Origin: Gymnopus androsaceus JB14
Taxonomy: Eukaryota; Basidiomycota; Agaricomycetes; Agaricales; Omphalotaceae
NCBI GenBank assembly: GCA_009733575.1
Contig: ML769551.1
Location: 1-64,000 of the forward strand
Length of the DNA: 64,000 nucleotides
Direction: 5' to 3'
Each line of letters starts with the position of its first letter. The stretch's first letter is position 1. This document shows, piece by piece, positions 21,082 through 34,567 of the stretch. Under the pieces are notes generated by a model. That model did not search any database, was not told where the DNA came from, and worked only from the letters and a program-made list of their open reading frames with translations. The translations under genes and the position numbers were made by a program.

Positions 21082-24000
21082 TGAGATGGAAAATATATTG
21101 ATTCTCGAATATAAAACTGGAGCTTGGACAGGACGAAGGTGAAGCGAGGGCTACGTGGAAGACAAAGGGTGGCGGATGTCTCGAAGCATTTAATGTGGGG
21201 CTATTATTGAACTTGCTTTCAACGTGGCAGCATTCAGCAAGGTCCATAATGGTTCTGCTTCTGGATGCGATCAGATGGCAAATCCACTGTCGAATCTCGA
21301 TCGTGCTACTAGATTCAGTAGGAAGGTTCGGTTTGGAATAACCTGAGGCTGGGGATGTTTCTGAGACTGTAGACGCAAGATCACCACTCTTCGAAGATCT
21401 GTAGGAATTTTTGGTACGGATCTCCGCTATGACGAAGAATGGTCATCATCCTCTTTACATTAATCCAACGTTAAAAAGCGAAGATGCTGGGAGATTTCGG
21501 TAGATTTCCACAGGATTGGAACGGCAATCGAACTCGACTTGGAGCAGGTTTGCGATCATCCCTTCCACCTGCTGGGAGAGGCTTCGGAATCAGCGGTTCA
21601 GTTGGCTACTAGTAGAAGTTCAGTGAACTTCGGAAGTTCCAATCGGCGATGTTTCCACGATTCCCTTATAGATTTTGACTCCCCCTCCGGACGTTCAGAT
21701 ATCCACGATCAGCTCCGATTCCACTGTAAGGTTATTGACTCCACCTCAGGTTCGAGCTCCAGCTGTCGAATACGATATCCACTGCCAGTTCTAGATTCAA
21801 CTGTAAGGCATGGGAATCTGCCTCTGCCTCTGTTCTACCCACTGGTTTGATTCTGGGGCCTCCGCTTTTGTTTCCACTACTTGGCTCTGATTTCACCGGT
21901 CGAGCTGAGGTTCGACGGTAGCGTACAGACACCGGCTCCCAGATGGGAAATTGGAAGGAGTTTGGGAACTGGAAGGCTGGAAATCGCCCTAGGAGTAGGT
22001 TGGTCCGAGCCAGATAGGGAGACTCCAATCCCAAGAGCAAGCCCTTTCATTCGCCTCAATGTACATCACTTTTCCCAAACACACAGATGTAAGAGATGCC
22101 AAGCACCTGATGAGGGAGGCGACGATGTAAGGCAACGATGCGGGCGATGGTAACGGCGGAGGTTGGTTCCTGAGGCTTGCTGGGATAACAAATATCGAAA
22201 TAAAGCACTTGGTAGTGAACCAAATGAGTGAAACCTGGGTGAAGGGAGAAAAGGGCGAGGCGTAGACACCATCTATTTCGTATTCCCTCTTCGGAAATTT
22301 GGGGCTCTGGGCTCTGAGGGAGAGGAGGTTGGTCTGGAGCGACGACTGTGGATGACGTTGCCGTCTGGAGGAGGAGTGCAAAAAGCGGGCGTTCTATAAT
22401 GAAGAAATCGTAGAGACATGGGGAAGATTTTGTAAGGCGTTTTGGATTCCAATGGGGGAGGAAGCGTGCTCGGACAGGCTCTTCCTCGCTCAGAACAATC
22501 CAGAGGCTTTTCCAAAGGCTCTTGAGGTTGATTCAGCTAATACGGGCACCTACTCCGTCTCCGATAACTGATGAGTTGGAACCAGAGGTTCAATTCCCTG
22601 AACCGAACCGTAAGCTGGATTGAGGCTACCGACCGATCTGTCCCAGTTGGTATTACGCCTTTTCACTGGGAAGGCGGCATAAATTACCGCCTCGTCCTCT
22701 TCCTTCGACTCCGGCAAAGTAAACCTGGCCCTCCGCTGCTGGGTCTTTGCTCGAACCCATCCACCTGTAAACTTCGAAATTTACGAAGCGCGCAGAGGAG
22801 CTTGAAGACGCCACCGTTTCGGCTGGAGGTTGGGGCAGCGACATCCTCTATGTCTGCAGTCGGGGTTTGGTTAGGGTCGGTTTGGGACGCCGGTTGATAC
22901 TGTATCGGACGTACAGTCATCGTCTTGAAAGACGGCACTGGGAAAATTGATGGTATCGGGTACTCTGACAATGATGATGCGTATTGGTTGGTCAGAGGAA
23001 GAAAAATCTGATGAAGGCACCCGACGGATGATGACTCTGTGGAATCGTTCGCAGATGTGAAGGGTTGTGGGACATAACTTGCGAGGTAGGCTCGCTAGTT
23101 CTCATACATCGACGAAACAGATGTCGCCCCTCGATCGTTGCACAAAATCCCTCGGATTTGAGCTAGGGAAAGAATGACGCAAAAGTGACTTTTTTCCACA
23201 GATTGCATTCCTGCTTGAATATAGATCGACTTTGTCTTGTTTTGTGTAAAGGCGGACGGCGGGCACCGGTTGGAGTGCTTTGTCAGATATTTCCTGTGGT
23301 TGTGATTGCGCGTGAGTATCAGTCCTAACAGATTGGTACAGGGTGAACGCCACATTGATAACCAGCTTTCGAAATCGCAGGAAACGCTTCTTTTTCGCAG
23401 CACTCCATAAGTCCCGCAAACTTGATCTCCATCCACGCTCTCGCCTTCCGTCTCTTATAATCTATCAATGCTGACTCCTGCAGCCGCTTGATATCTTCAA
23501 TCTAAAGGCCCTGACCTGCTCCTCGAATTGCGATTCGACAACTCCTTCCTGCTCAGCCAGATTTTTGATTTACTGCCAGATCCCAACCTTTCGGTCAGCT
23601 GCCTTGCCATCTTAGCGAGAGAAGTCCGGGTGTCGTCGTTTGAGCTCCTCGAGAGCTTCTTCACGGTCACGTGACGGCTTTCATGTGCTCTCGCATAGCT
23701 CCTGGTAGGATGAATACGATACTAAAACGCGAGGAGAAACTGCTTGAAAAGCTCGGAGAGCACGAGGATGTCCTAACATGAAGTTCAGTACCCATCGACA
23801 ACGTCGATATATTGCTTACCCCAAGGCTCGTCTTCTTTCATTCACAGGCCCATGCTTTTAGCATGTTCGGAGGCCCTCGTCAAGTCGCGCTTAGTCTCTG
23901 TAGTCTGAAATAGAATGAGAATGGCAACTGCAAGGACATTTGTGATACTCACGAAACCAGCACGGTCTTCTCAGCTGTGATCAGGATCCTGTAAATGGTT

Positions 24001-24355
24001 TGAGCCTCCCTGCTACGTAAAGAGGGTTTAGGGAGCTGTGGGCCAGTTTCGTGCAGCATTCTTCAGCATTCCTCATGCGGTCTCGAGTAGTGGTAGTAGA
24101 AGGCACAAGATAGATTTGGACAATTTAACCTTGATGGATAATTGATCCCGGTTAGATTTCGGCAGCTGTGTTAACTGTCTAGGAAGTCCAACTACACGAC
24201 TGAACGAAACTGGAGCATTCGTTGCCTCCGACATGCCTTCTTACGAGTGCCAAGATTGAGTTATATATACACATGTTAACATTCAGGAGATTCAAAGAAA
24301 TGACAGGAGCTTACCATGAGAACGACCAGCGCGTTGACGGAGTTTATAACTGGAT
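21082..24355. other. No gene recognised
   Basis: Many overlapping short open frames on both strands, none with a domain, clear splice pattern or consistent codon use. The stretch 21540-21850 has Ser/Asp-type repeated wording (TCCGATTCCACTGTAAGG-like) but no recognisable product. Probably old decayed sequence. Confidence 0.4.
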
Positions 24356-25316
24356 TTGAATGGCGGGACGCTGGAAATGGCAAGCGTTCGATTGCGAAGA
24401 CGACTAGTGAAGGAAGCAAGGCTCCATAGCGCTCATCCGATCGAACGCGGTATGACGGTCTTTCTTTTGAGAATGGTCAAAATTGCTCACCGTAAGGAAA
24501 CTTCAACTCATACTTTTTCGAACGACGTATGGACTCCACCATTCCTTCAAATCCCCAAGGTCTGCTTCTTGTGTATTCAGATTCCGGAGGGGAGCTATCA
24601 GAGAACAATTTCAACCGTAAGCTCAAGCAGTCCTTTCCATTTTCCATTTCTTAGTAACTATGACATTTCTTAGAATGGTAATATGACGAAGGAACAGTCC
24701 CACCAGCGTCGTCATATTGTGTACCGAACATCTCGGCGCTATCGAGCTATAGACTCGAGGAAACCCTCCCTGGGGTTCGCGCTTTACCAACTAGCTCTCC
24801 AGGAATCCCAGGAGGAGCAAAGAATGGCTCGAGATTATCAACCAAAGCTTTCAGACAACGAGAAGAGACAATTCTCGAAGCATTGCCTATTCCTTACGCG
24901 AGCCATCTACATGTCATCAATCGAACCACGATCGCGCATCGTCTCTGGATCCGAAACTGAATCACCGAGAGACGCAGGGCAAAGTTACTTCCATCATACA
25001 TCTCCAGGTTCACCGGTTGTTTCCAATCCCCTCATGGAGGCTGAGCTTTGGAAGCCCAGGCCTGAACCATTGGTATCAAATACCATAATCGAAGGGATAT
25101 CAGCAACACCCGGTGGCTACGTTCAAAAGTGGTACAAACGATATGCGGACCGACGCGACGATGGAAAAGCACTCTACCGAGCTGAAGGCTGTAATGGACT
25201 GTGGACATGTAGTGATCCATGAGTGGGATCAAGATGGGGGATGCGATGGAGATCTCGAAGGTGAAGCAAACGTTCATGTTCCAAATGGTGAGATTTGGGT
25301 GGAAAGGAAAAAATAA
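24356..25316 (+). CDS. Unrecognised gene candidate
   Basis: A frame of 179 codons starts with ATG at 24683 just after a CTTAG acceptor-like site; an upstream open frame (24356-24673) could be its first exon. The product is polar and Arg-rich (HIVYRTSRRYRAIDSRKPSL, YVQKWYKRYADRRDDGKALY). Near 25170 a second frame (25113-25316, HVVIHEWDQDGGCDGDLEGE) looks equally coding, implying a frameshift or an unplaced intron. No family recognised. Confidence 0.3.
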
Positions 25317-26334
25317 ATGTACAATACGAGGGAAGTGAGGTTGTTCAGTTTGCATAAAGAATGGTGAACAGGTTGCACCGGCTTGCACAAAGAATAACAG
25401 AAATTCGAAATATTATATTCGGCGATTGAGCAATGTATTGGTACACAATGGAGCTAGCCAGACGGATTATGTTACAAGACGAGCACGTTCGATAGCACGG
25501 AAGCAAAAAGCAAAGAGGAGTACGGTAAAAGTGTAGCACGCAGTAGCAGTATGATCACTAATAACGACAGGTTCAATGCTGCAGCGTCCAAACCTCTTCC
25601 ATAAATCGTACTTGACCATGAAATACATGCTTCTTCCGTGGATGATAGTTATTGCAAAGGCTTAAAGTCCGCCCATTATAACGACTCCACAGAGCAGCAG
25701 TGCTCGCTGTACCTTTCCAGCGTCGGATAAAATCAAACCTCTTGGGGTCGTAATGGTTTTTCGCTCGAACAGACAATGTCGGCATCCTACAAAGCTTATA
25801 AGAACGAAGGACGACGAAAAGAGGAGCAGGAACCAACACGACAGTATGACTGGCGCAGGAATGGAAACCGACCGAAGTCTATAAAGCACGGTGAGCAAAC
25901 ACGTGAAAGAATCAGCGAAAGGAGGTTTAAAGCATACCGAGGCGAGCGTAGTACATAAACAAAGCCCAGTAACACTATAGCTTGTAACGCGGTCCGGCAT
26001 GTGAACCTTGTTCATCCGTGGACAACAACCAATCAGGGAGACATCCATTTAAAGACCAACAAACGGGATACCACACATCATGCATGTTTCGAAGGATAGG
26101 CATTTGCGGCTAAAGGAAGAAAGAAAAGGATCAGTACAAAACGATCGGACAAGAAAAGGAGGAAGGAAGGGGACATCTCACCAATGGTCCCAACAAACCG
26201 GATGGGGAAAGTCCAGACGATGGCTGTCACCGTATGCGTCCCAAAGGTCCGCAATAGTAGGTCGCGGACCAGACACAACAGCAGCATGAGCCCTGCGATA
26301 AGCATCTCCATCCAAACTGGGCACTCGTGAACAC
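25317..26334. other. No gene recognised
   Basis: Overlapping short open frames only. No splice-consistent model or domain seen. Confidence 0.35.
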
Positions 26335-26586
26335 TAGATGTTGCTAGGCTTTTGCAAAATATCACGATAAGTGTCGTGGGCCGTTTTGCAAAAGATCACG
26401 ATAACTTATGAGACTCATTAGGAATGGCTTCGGGGTGTTGCTGCCGGGTTTTGGCATCACGGCAGACTTGCTCTTTTGCCAAATATTTGTTAAATGCCTT
26501 TTCCACCCATAAAAGCAGTATTATTATTTCAAAATATTTATTGAATATATTTTCTGTATAGTATTATAATAAAAGGTGTTATTCTT
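26335..26586 (-). repeat. Dispersed repeat, copy 2 (isolated element end)
   Basis: Matches 8932-9157 over its whole length and in addition shares the CCTAGCAACATCTAGTG segment of the left end at 6601-6620. It therefore joins left-end-like and outer-right sequence with no gene between, as a deletion derivative or solo end would. Confidence 0.65.
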
Positions 26587-26933
26587 GTGGCTCTTGTATA
26601 AGTAGTAGTGAAAATCTTCCAATAATACCTTCGACAAAGCAGCAAAACTAAGATATGCAAGAATTAGGAGAAAAAAGTGCAATATCAACATTCAGAACAT
26701 CGAAACAAGCAATGTACATCTCGAACAAAGAACATGATCAATAACTTGCGCAACAACCTAGCCTCCTCCAGAAGCTTCAAAGGTTCATATACTGCCGCAA
26801 CTTCCACCAGCGAGGTGATGTACGATGGAAAGACGTCAGCACAAGCGACCGCAGAGGGTCAATTCCAATCATCCCCGCATCTGCGTTTGACAAGCATCGA
26901 GATTGGATCATATCCACAAAGCTACTCATCACA
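26587..26933. other. No confident gene
   Basis: A Ser/Thr-rich plus-strand frame (26677-26964) and a minus-strand frame (26777-27022, SIVEYATMVESGPRNPF) both cross into the left arm of the large inverted repeat. The GPRNPF wording recurs in the opposite arm at 35745. Confidence 0.3.
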
Positions 26934-28267
26934 AAGGGGTTGCGAGGTCCACTTTCAACCATAGTAGCGTATTCTACAATACTGACAGAGTCTATAAGCA
27001 AAGGTAAAGGCTTGGAAAGCAAAGGAAAAGTTACTTGAAGAAAGATTAGGATTTGAAATCCTACGGAGCGATCATTTTGTCCACATAGAATCTGTACAGT
27101 ATAAAGAAAAAATGAACTCCAGTCTCTGATTGAAAGGCAGGTTTGAGATTAACCCCAGAGGCAGATCGTTATGTCGCAGACGAGCAGAGCACTGTCAAAG
27201 CTAGGAAATAGTTAAAGTTATCTGAGAGCTATCTGAAGCGCCGGGATTAAACCCAGAGGCAGATCGTAAAAGAGTGAGTGATGGTCACAGTCACATCTGT
27301 GCTCCAGGATTAAACCCAGAGGCATCGCATAGCTCCATGAATAATCCCAGAGCGTTGTCATCGAATTAGAGTAAAGTATTGTTAGCTATCTGCACGCGGG
27401 GATTAAACCTAGAGGCTGAAGCTAGGCAATGGTCGAAGTGTCCATTGTACGAGAGTCATCTGAATTCCAGGATTAAACCTAGAGACCGATTGTTGTATCA
27501 CACTATCGAAGGCTAGGAAAGGGTTAACGCCAAGTTAGAGTAGAGTAAATAATCGTTGAATCCGGGCAATGGTCATTCCTGAGAGCTATCTGCGTGCCAG
27601 GATTAAACCCAGAGGCGGATCCTTGCGCTGTGCTGTACGAATGTCAAAACATAGAGTAAGGAATCTTGGCTGAGAGCCAAGCCTGCATGTTTCTGCCACC
27701 TCATCTGTCCACGGCTCAGTTGACATCTGCTCGCTTTGGCGTAGATAAAATTGGCATAAAAAGTCGAATTTCCTGCCTCTACGTGCTTCTGCTACCTCAC
27801 CGGCTTACAGCTCAGTTAGCATCTGCTTGCTTCAGTGTAGACGGAAAGAGTTGTCGCATTATAGCACCAGGACTAAGCCCAGAGCATTGGTCGAAGTAGA
27901 AGAAAAGTGAGAGAGTACTTCTGCTACCTCACCGGCTTACAGCTCAGTTAGCATTCTGCTTGCTTTAGCATAGATGGAAAAAATTGTCGCATTATAGCAC
28001 CAGGACTAAAGCCAGTGCAATGGTTGAAGTAGAAGAAAAGTGAGAGAGTACTTCTGCTACCTCACCGGCTTACAGCTCAGTTAGCATCTGCTCGCTTCAG
28101 CGTAGATGGAAAAAATTGTAGCATTATGGCACCAGGACTAAGCCCAGTGCAATGGTCGAAGTAAGGTAAAGAGTGAGAAAAAGTAATGCTGTGCGTGATG
28201 CTGTGCATACTGATGTGTCATAATCCCGCCCACCCCTGATCCCATCACAGGCGGGAATCGCGACCTG
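26934..28267 (+). repeat. Left arm of 8.8-kb inverted repeat
   Basis: About 1.3 kb, matched in inverted orientation by 34568-35774. It contains at least nine variants of (G)GATTAAACCCAGAG spaced about 60-130 bp and, at its inner end, a 132-bp tandem repeat. Outer limit AAGGGGTTGCGAGGTCC, inner limit CCCATCACAGGCGGGAATCG. Confidence 0.85.
27786..28165 (+). repeat. 132-bp tandem repeat, about three copies
   Basis: Unit starts CTTCTGCTACCTCACCGGCT at 27786, 27918 and 28051, and each unit includes GCACCAGGACTAAGCCCAG. The open frame at 27666-27899 and its twin at 34696-34929 are translations of this repeat, not genes. Confidence 0.85.
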
Positions 28268-28473
28268 TTTGAAATTCCAACTTCCAACTGTGCACACAAT
28301 CCACTGAGCTTAGCTCGGCGGCGATTCTACCCAGATAATCCGTTGAGGCTTCTCAATTGGCGTACAGAGCTGATCTGCATCTATTATCTGCATTATTCTT
28401 TTGTTTTCATTCACTGGGATTCCGTTTTTACCTCCATATACTTCCCTCCTTCCTTCCTCCTGATCGAGAGATC

Positions 28474-28860
28474 ATGAAAGGAAAAGGCAGACAGACACAC
28501 TTGCAATCCTTGCAGCGACAATACGACTCTTTACCCTCTGAACAATCTGAAAATCCTGACAATGCTAGTACTTCAACTTCGAAGTGGAAGCGTCCTAGAT
28601 TGGACCAGGATTACTCTGATCCTGAGCCTTCCTCTTCGTCCGATATTCCAGACAGCATATTTTTCACAGAGAGTGATGTTTTGGCCCTATGAGAGCCCTA
28701 AGGAGGAATGAATTGCAACAATTCAACTCGAAATCTTGTACAAAACATGGTAACTTTACTTTACTTCTTTCTCAAAGTAGGCGTAATATTAATTTTCATC
28801 CCTCTAGATTGAAACCCAGGACTCGGATGAGGAAATGGGCTCTCAATAGGTCCAGATAGT
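28474..28860 (+). pseudogene. Small Ser-rich gene remnant
   Basis: The ATG at 28474 opens MKGKGRQTHLQSLQRQYDSL, then a Ser-rich acidic stretch (SDPEPSSSSDIPDSIFFTES) and a stop at 28690. A one-base shift continues as RALRRNELQQFNSKS, and after an intron-like segment (to about 28807) as IETQDSDEEMGSQ with a stop. The pieces read as one protein broken by a frameshift. No family recognised. It lies inside the large inverted repeat. Confidence 0.35.
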
Positions 28861-31189
28861 CATGCCAAAAAGATGAATCAGGCTGGGATTAACGCCCTTT
28901 TCACCAGCTAACCAGTTAAGGGCAAATCTTGAGCAAGTGGGTCTCAACTCCCTTTGCGAGATTTCCCCTGCTTTCCTTGCCTTATGATGTCTGGTTCTGT
29001 CCTGGTCTCCTGTCGAAGAAGTAGGCTGTTAGGATAAATTGTTGAGATCTATTATCCGCCTATTTCTTCGTTTTCATTTACCGGGATTTCCGTTTGCACA
29101 GGTTCCGACTCCACAGCCTGGCATGATTGTCGCTTCTTTTTTTTATCTGTTTGTTACATAGAGCATAGACATGCAATTCAAATGTTAGAAAACTGGTTCG
29201 ACTCGAGATCCTGCTATACATGAGCGAAAAAATGCTCATTTTGCCGTGGTAGTGATTATATATTTGTGAAACAGAGTAATCCTAATGAAGTGCCGTAGTT
29301 GATGACACACGTGCAGAGTGATGAATAACATTTGACCTAGGACCAAGCTACATTGCGTAGCAGTTCAGAGACAGACCGTAAGATTTTACACGAAAACCAC
29401 AAGTGGATTCAACAAGAGACAAAGATAAGCAATGTAATGGTTGCAATTTTGCTGTTCTCACGTTCATTGGAGATACAATTTCTCACGATATCATCACAAG
29501 TTTCGGGCCTGATGATCGACTACAATAAGATAATTTTTCACGTAGATGTTGATTGCGAATTACCCCCACGATTTTCTTCTCACCGAGTGGGGGGCGCTCT
29601 GACAGCGCGTATAGGACGATAAGGGCAAGGCCCGGTGCGCAAGAAGCGCTTACAAATAGGCTGCCATTCTGTTACTCTGGATTTCTTTGGTTCACGCTTT
29701 CACCCACAGTACGCCTGCCTCATTCTATATATATATATATATTTGCCAACTCTCAGACACTTAGACCCTATTTTACATACATTCAGCTGCAAGACCTAGC
29801 AGTCTCCAGAGTACATCACGACACTACCAGAGCGATACAGCAAGAACAGCACATCTATCGACAATCCCTTTTTCAAAGAGCCTCCTTGATGCCTTGTGGC
29901 CAATATTGACTTTTCACTAACGATGCTTTATTTCCCTTCTATATGAAGCGTCCATCTAAATTCTCTCGCTTTATCTATCAGAGTGGCTCTTATATGCGGC
30001 ACCTAACCAGGCAGACACACACATGGACAGTCCGCGGATGGCAGACAAGTGCACCTGCCAGGTGAACTACAGAACCACACCATTTTCAATGGAGTAGCCA
30101 GCGTGAGCAGCGCACGAGCAACATCAGCGTAGAGGACATCGGGACGAGTATCCTAGCATATTACAAGTTTCAGACTTGGCCAACTCCAGTTCTTCTCGCC
30201 TCAGATTTAGTCTTATAAGATCGCATGTCGTCGAGTCCGAGTACGTTTACACACTCCTTCCGGACAAATTCTTCCTTCGGGCATACGCGCGCGATGACAC
30301 CTCTATCTCTGCTTCCTGACTCTCTGCACGGCATGCCTCCGCCAGACATAGCCCAAAACAGATAAACAGTGTTGATTGATCATCGGATATACCACTAGTT
30401 GTCCACACTATATCCACGTCCAAATTATTGTTCCGTATTACTCATTTGTCGCCGCTACAACCCCACACTCACCGTCCCTCCGATCCTAGAATGCATCTAG
30501 ACAGACATGGAAGTGCCTAGACAGCAAGCGCAAGTTCTCTATAAACTCCTCTTTAGACACAGGCTATAGAACCACCCAAGCTCACGGGGTCCAATTGTCC
30601 TGCTTTTCACACATGCTCTTAAGTACCGTACCTAAGAAATGTTCAAAGCTAACAACTCACCCTCTACTAGGAAGGAATACTGGTAGTTATCACTGAAAGA
30701 GATTCCTCGAAAACCAACCAAACATTGCAAAACACGTACAGAAACCTCCTCGATGTGCGCCGTTTCCTTGACCAATGCTTAAAATAACATTTATGATTTT
30801 TCATCAATAGACTATACTCCCTGTTCACATTTGACAGTATTGTAGCATGTACTATGTATTAATATGCAACACTTCTGGTAATCCTCATCGATGAGTGAGA
30901 GCAGATCCTGGACCTCCTCCTCATTCTTTGTGTCGGACTCCAGATCAACATGTGTAAAGTTTAAGTACAGGGCCATTATACAAGACGTCTAAGGATGGTG
31001 TGAGTCTGAGTGTGAGCATGTAAATGAAGCTAGAACTAATACACGCGCCATGATACTGATGAAATAACGTTTGCGAGAGAGTTCTTAGCTGTCAGGAGCC
31101 TGTAAAATTTGAAACGCGCTGCTTCTTTGCTTTTAAATTGTGACATTCTTGATCACAGATCACGCAATCACAGATCATGCACAGCATTA
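28861..31189. other. Interior of large inverted repeat, no gene recognised
   Basis: No credible coding frame, domain or array. One (AT)n run at about 29727-29742 near a weak plus-strand frame (29553-29909). Confidence 0.4.
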
Positions 31190-31925
31190 TTTAATTTATA
31201 CCCTTCTCACTGTACTTCGACCAATGCCCTGGGCTTAGTCCTGGTGCTACACTTGAACAAATTTAACAACTCTTTCCATCTGGGCTAAAGCGAGCAGATG
31301 CTAATTGAGCCATAGGCCGGTGAGATAGCAGAAGCATGCAGGCTTGGCTCTCAGAGACAATTCCTCACTCTATGTTTCGACGTATGCAACGCAACAGTCT
31401 CCTTCCGGGTTTAATCCTGGAGTGCAGATGATATTGCAACCATCGCTCTCTCTTTTACGATCTGCCTCTGGGTTTGATCCTGGCATGCAGTTAGCTCTCA
31501 GACAGGACCATTACCCGGGTTCAACAATTCTTTACTCTAATCTGACTTTAACTCTTTCCTAGCCTTCAACAACGCTCTGGGATTAGTCATGGTGCTATAA
31601 TTACAGATGCTCAGTCTGTCTCTTGGTTTAATCCTGGAGCGCAGATGAGACTGCATTGATCGCCTACTCTTTTACGACCTGCCTTTGGGTTTAACCCCGG
31701 CGCTCAGATAGCTCTCAGATAACTTTAACTATTTCCTATGTAGCCTTCGACAATGCTCTGGGCTTCGTTTGCGACGCAACGATCTGCCTCTGGGTTTAAT
31801 CTTGAAGCACGTATAGGTCTCGGACAGAGATTGCGACTATCTCTTGCAGACAAGATAATGACTCTTTTATAACCTGACGATCTCTTGTAAGCTTGTAGCT
31901 CTCCTTGATTACGGCACTTGTCCAC
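31190..31925 (-). repeat. Internal third copy of the arm repeat
   Basis: Same family and orientation as the right arm: GGGCTTAGTCCTGGTGCTA at about 31231, the GAGCAGATGCTAATTGAGC segment, AGCATGCAGGCTTGGCTCTC, then repeated CTCTGGGTTTAATCC motifs. More diverged than the two arms are from each other. Confidence 0.75.
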
Positions 31926-32469
31926 CTCAAAGCTCAGTTAAACCATCATCAGGGGCTAATGCCTGGTACGAGTTAACCACGGATCCTCTTGTGTACAGCT
32001 GGTCGATCTGAGCTTCCCATTTCCTTTCAAGGGGTAGATTCGTATATTCGCCTTCATTGCTGAAGCTAGTATAGGAGGATTGAATCGTTAACAACTGGGG
32101 AATACTTACGGACGATGTCCCATGATTTTTGCTTGTTTTCAACTGACTCTTTGTCCACGCGTTCTCCACAATGTGTCCCAATTTATTGAGGCCGTATCCT
32201 TCAGAAGATTCCTGAATTACTTATAAGATCTCATTTCTGCATTCGACATTTCAATATTCTCATGTACATGATAATCTTATCAAGCGCCTCATGTTAGGAC
32301 AAAGATCCCCAGCGCTGTAAATATTCGTCTTCTCTTTGTCCATCTCTTTCATCTCTACTTCCATCTCCTCTTGTACCACTCCATTTTCTTTTAACTTTGT
32401 GGTCGTCTCTTTTCTAGATATGAAATCTCCATTATGGTGAGGAAATAACATTATTGTCTATCTCGTATA
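31926..32469. other. No gene recognised
   Basis: Minus-strand frames at 31927-32181 and 32260-32451 lack start context and domain. Confidence 0.3.
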
Positions 32470-32499
32470 TTGCTGAAAGCCAACAGGAGCATGAATGTC

Positions 32500-34240
32500 C
32501 TGCCAAACTCACAAATTCCACTTAGCCAGTTGCTCCCTGGATTTTCCAACATCGAAATGATTCATGCAGCGCTACTACATGGACTTGTCGATTCGAACTT
32601 GGCTGCCCGAACCACCGTGAGCCTAGTCACACAGGCTCACGGTGTCACCCCAGCCCTTGCCTCACTGGAGCAGCCGATAATAATCTGTACACTCTCACCT
32701 TTGTTCGTAAGACTTTCGTTTCCTGCAAGCGTTCTATTCTGCTATAAGAATATTTCTTTGTCAAGAGTGAGCGCTGTCCTCAAATTAATTTCACCTGGGA
32801 TACGGACGCAGATTGCTATTTGAAAATAGAGGGCCCTAAGTGAGTTCGTTTTTTGATGCAACAAGAACAGGAAAGCTAAATAGTTCCAGCGCGGTTAATC
32901 TTTCAGGTAAAGGTACAAGGAGAAACAAGCCTTTGTCGCCAGCGACGACAAGCACCTACGTTAACCCTGCCAGTCCCACACCCAGCAGTCCCTACCGTCT
33001 CCCTACTGCTCCTGGTTATTATTCTCGCTCCCTCCGTGGTAACGATTATAGTTCAACTGCTGGTCGTTCCCGTTCCTGTTCCCGTTCCCGTTCCCCCTCC
33101 TGTCACCGTCCCATTGGTATGTCGCCTGCAGTCATTTTTTAATGGCTTGGGGGCTAATATTTATTGAATGTATGTTAGACTCTCCAAGCAAAGAGGATAA
33201 TCTACTTTGCACTAATAATCGCGGCAGTGATAATAAAGGTGCGTTGTGCTTTATGGCTATGAAGTGTTCATGATGAATAACAACCATGCCAGAATACAAC
33301 TATCGCTACCCGGACTCCTTGCCTTCTCAGGATGATGTTTGGAATAGCCAGAGGCAAAAGGAAGACCTCGATGGACATAGCAGGTATCCTGAAAGGCTTT
33401 GCCGCTATCGACCTGAGGGCATCACGTAGTATTGGAAATTGCTCTCAATGTGTACACTGTTCGCTTTAAGAAATGTTCATTATATGGAATTGAACTTCAT
33501 GTTCATGATATTTTGCAAGTCGCCATAAGTCTCTTTGAGAAGTAGTGTCCCGTATTCGTTCTGCATTTCCACATCAAGGCTCACTGAATGAGTTATTAAC
33601 TCGTTCTCGCGGTCAACATGATCCTGTTAATGGAATCACGCTGCCATGCACATCTCCGAATGATGTCCAGCAAGCCAGATATACTCATAGAAGAGATCCT
33701 CACTCCGAATTCTTGCGAGACCACTTAGATCTCACGTCTGAGGTGTGCGGCATGCGCTGGGAGGTGCTAGTGACGAGGCCGTGGTGGTGTCGGTGTAACG
33801 GTCACCTTTACTTTGTAATTTTTGGGGTTACTGAAGGGGTTGTTGCGGGCAAGATCCGGTTGACGCGTCTTTCTCTAGGATTCCACATCACGCGTTGCCA
33901 CTGCGAGTTCAACCCTCAAGCGTCTAGTGCTATCTACGTTCAAAACCTACTAACTAGGGCCCGACCATGCCTGGGAGTCTGGCTATGAGGAGGACGTTGA
34001 GGAGTTTCATCCCCAATCATCCCTCGCTCTCCGACTGCTCTCTCCAGCTTCAACCCACTCTCCAACCTCCTACAGTCACTTCCCACATGTCCTACATTGC
34101 GGACATGTCTCTCAGCACTAAAGGCGCAAGAAGATCAAGGATGCCTACCGAAAGCATCAAAAATGCAACAATGGGCGCTTCCAGATGCAGGTGGAGACAG
34201 TATGATGAAGCAGGTGGCAGTCGCAAAGTCTCAGTTTACC
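32500..34240 (+). pseudogene. Unrecognised multi-exon gene with RS/Ser-Pro region
   Basis: Protein-like segments occur in order on the plus strand: VLPNSQIPLSQLLPGFSNIE (about 32500), a Ser/Pro/Arg region with GRSRSCSRSRSPSCHRP ending near a GT donor at 33117, DSPSKEDNLLCTNNRGSDNK (33179-33238, donor after it), MPEYNYRYPDSLPSQDDVWN (33287), RIRSAFPHQGSLNELLTRSR (33550) and, in another frame, YEEDVEEFHPQSSLALRLLS with KKIKDAYRKHQKCNNGRFQM near 34120-34190. Some joins need frameshifts and there are stops, so it looks decayed. I do not recognise it; its location between the arms suggests that it may be the cargo or driver of that structure. Confidence 0.3.
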
Positions 34241-34567
34241 ATAACCGCTGCGGTCATTGTCACGTTTAAACCACCTTATTTGCAGACATTCTCCGAGTTC
34301 ATCTCCAGCGACATGATTCTCATATACCTGTCATAACCCAATCTATTTACTTATTCGATGATAGTATAGTAATACTAGTAGCACCTAGACGAAGCAAAAC
34401 AAAGGTATAGCAGCAGTATCTGTTCAAAATGTGGTATATTGCCAGCTCCATCCAAGATCTTCAAGAGCAACCAATGAAATACGGCAGTCTTCACATTGCG
34501 AGGCTCCCTGTTTTTAGTGTACGGGATTCGCATCGCGAGCAGGACTGTAATATATAGTCACCCCGCC

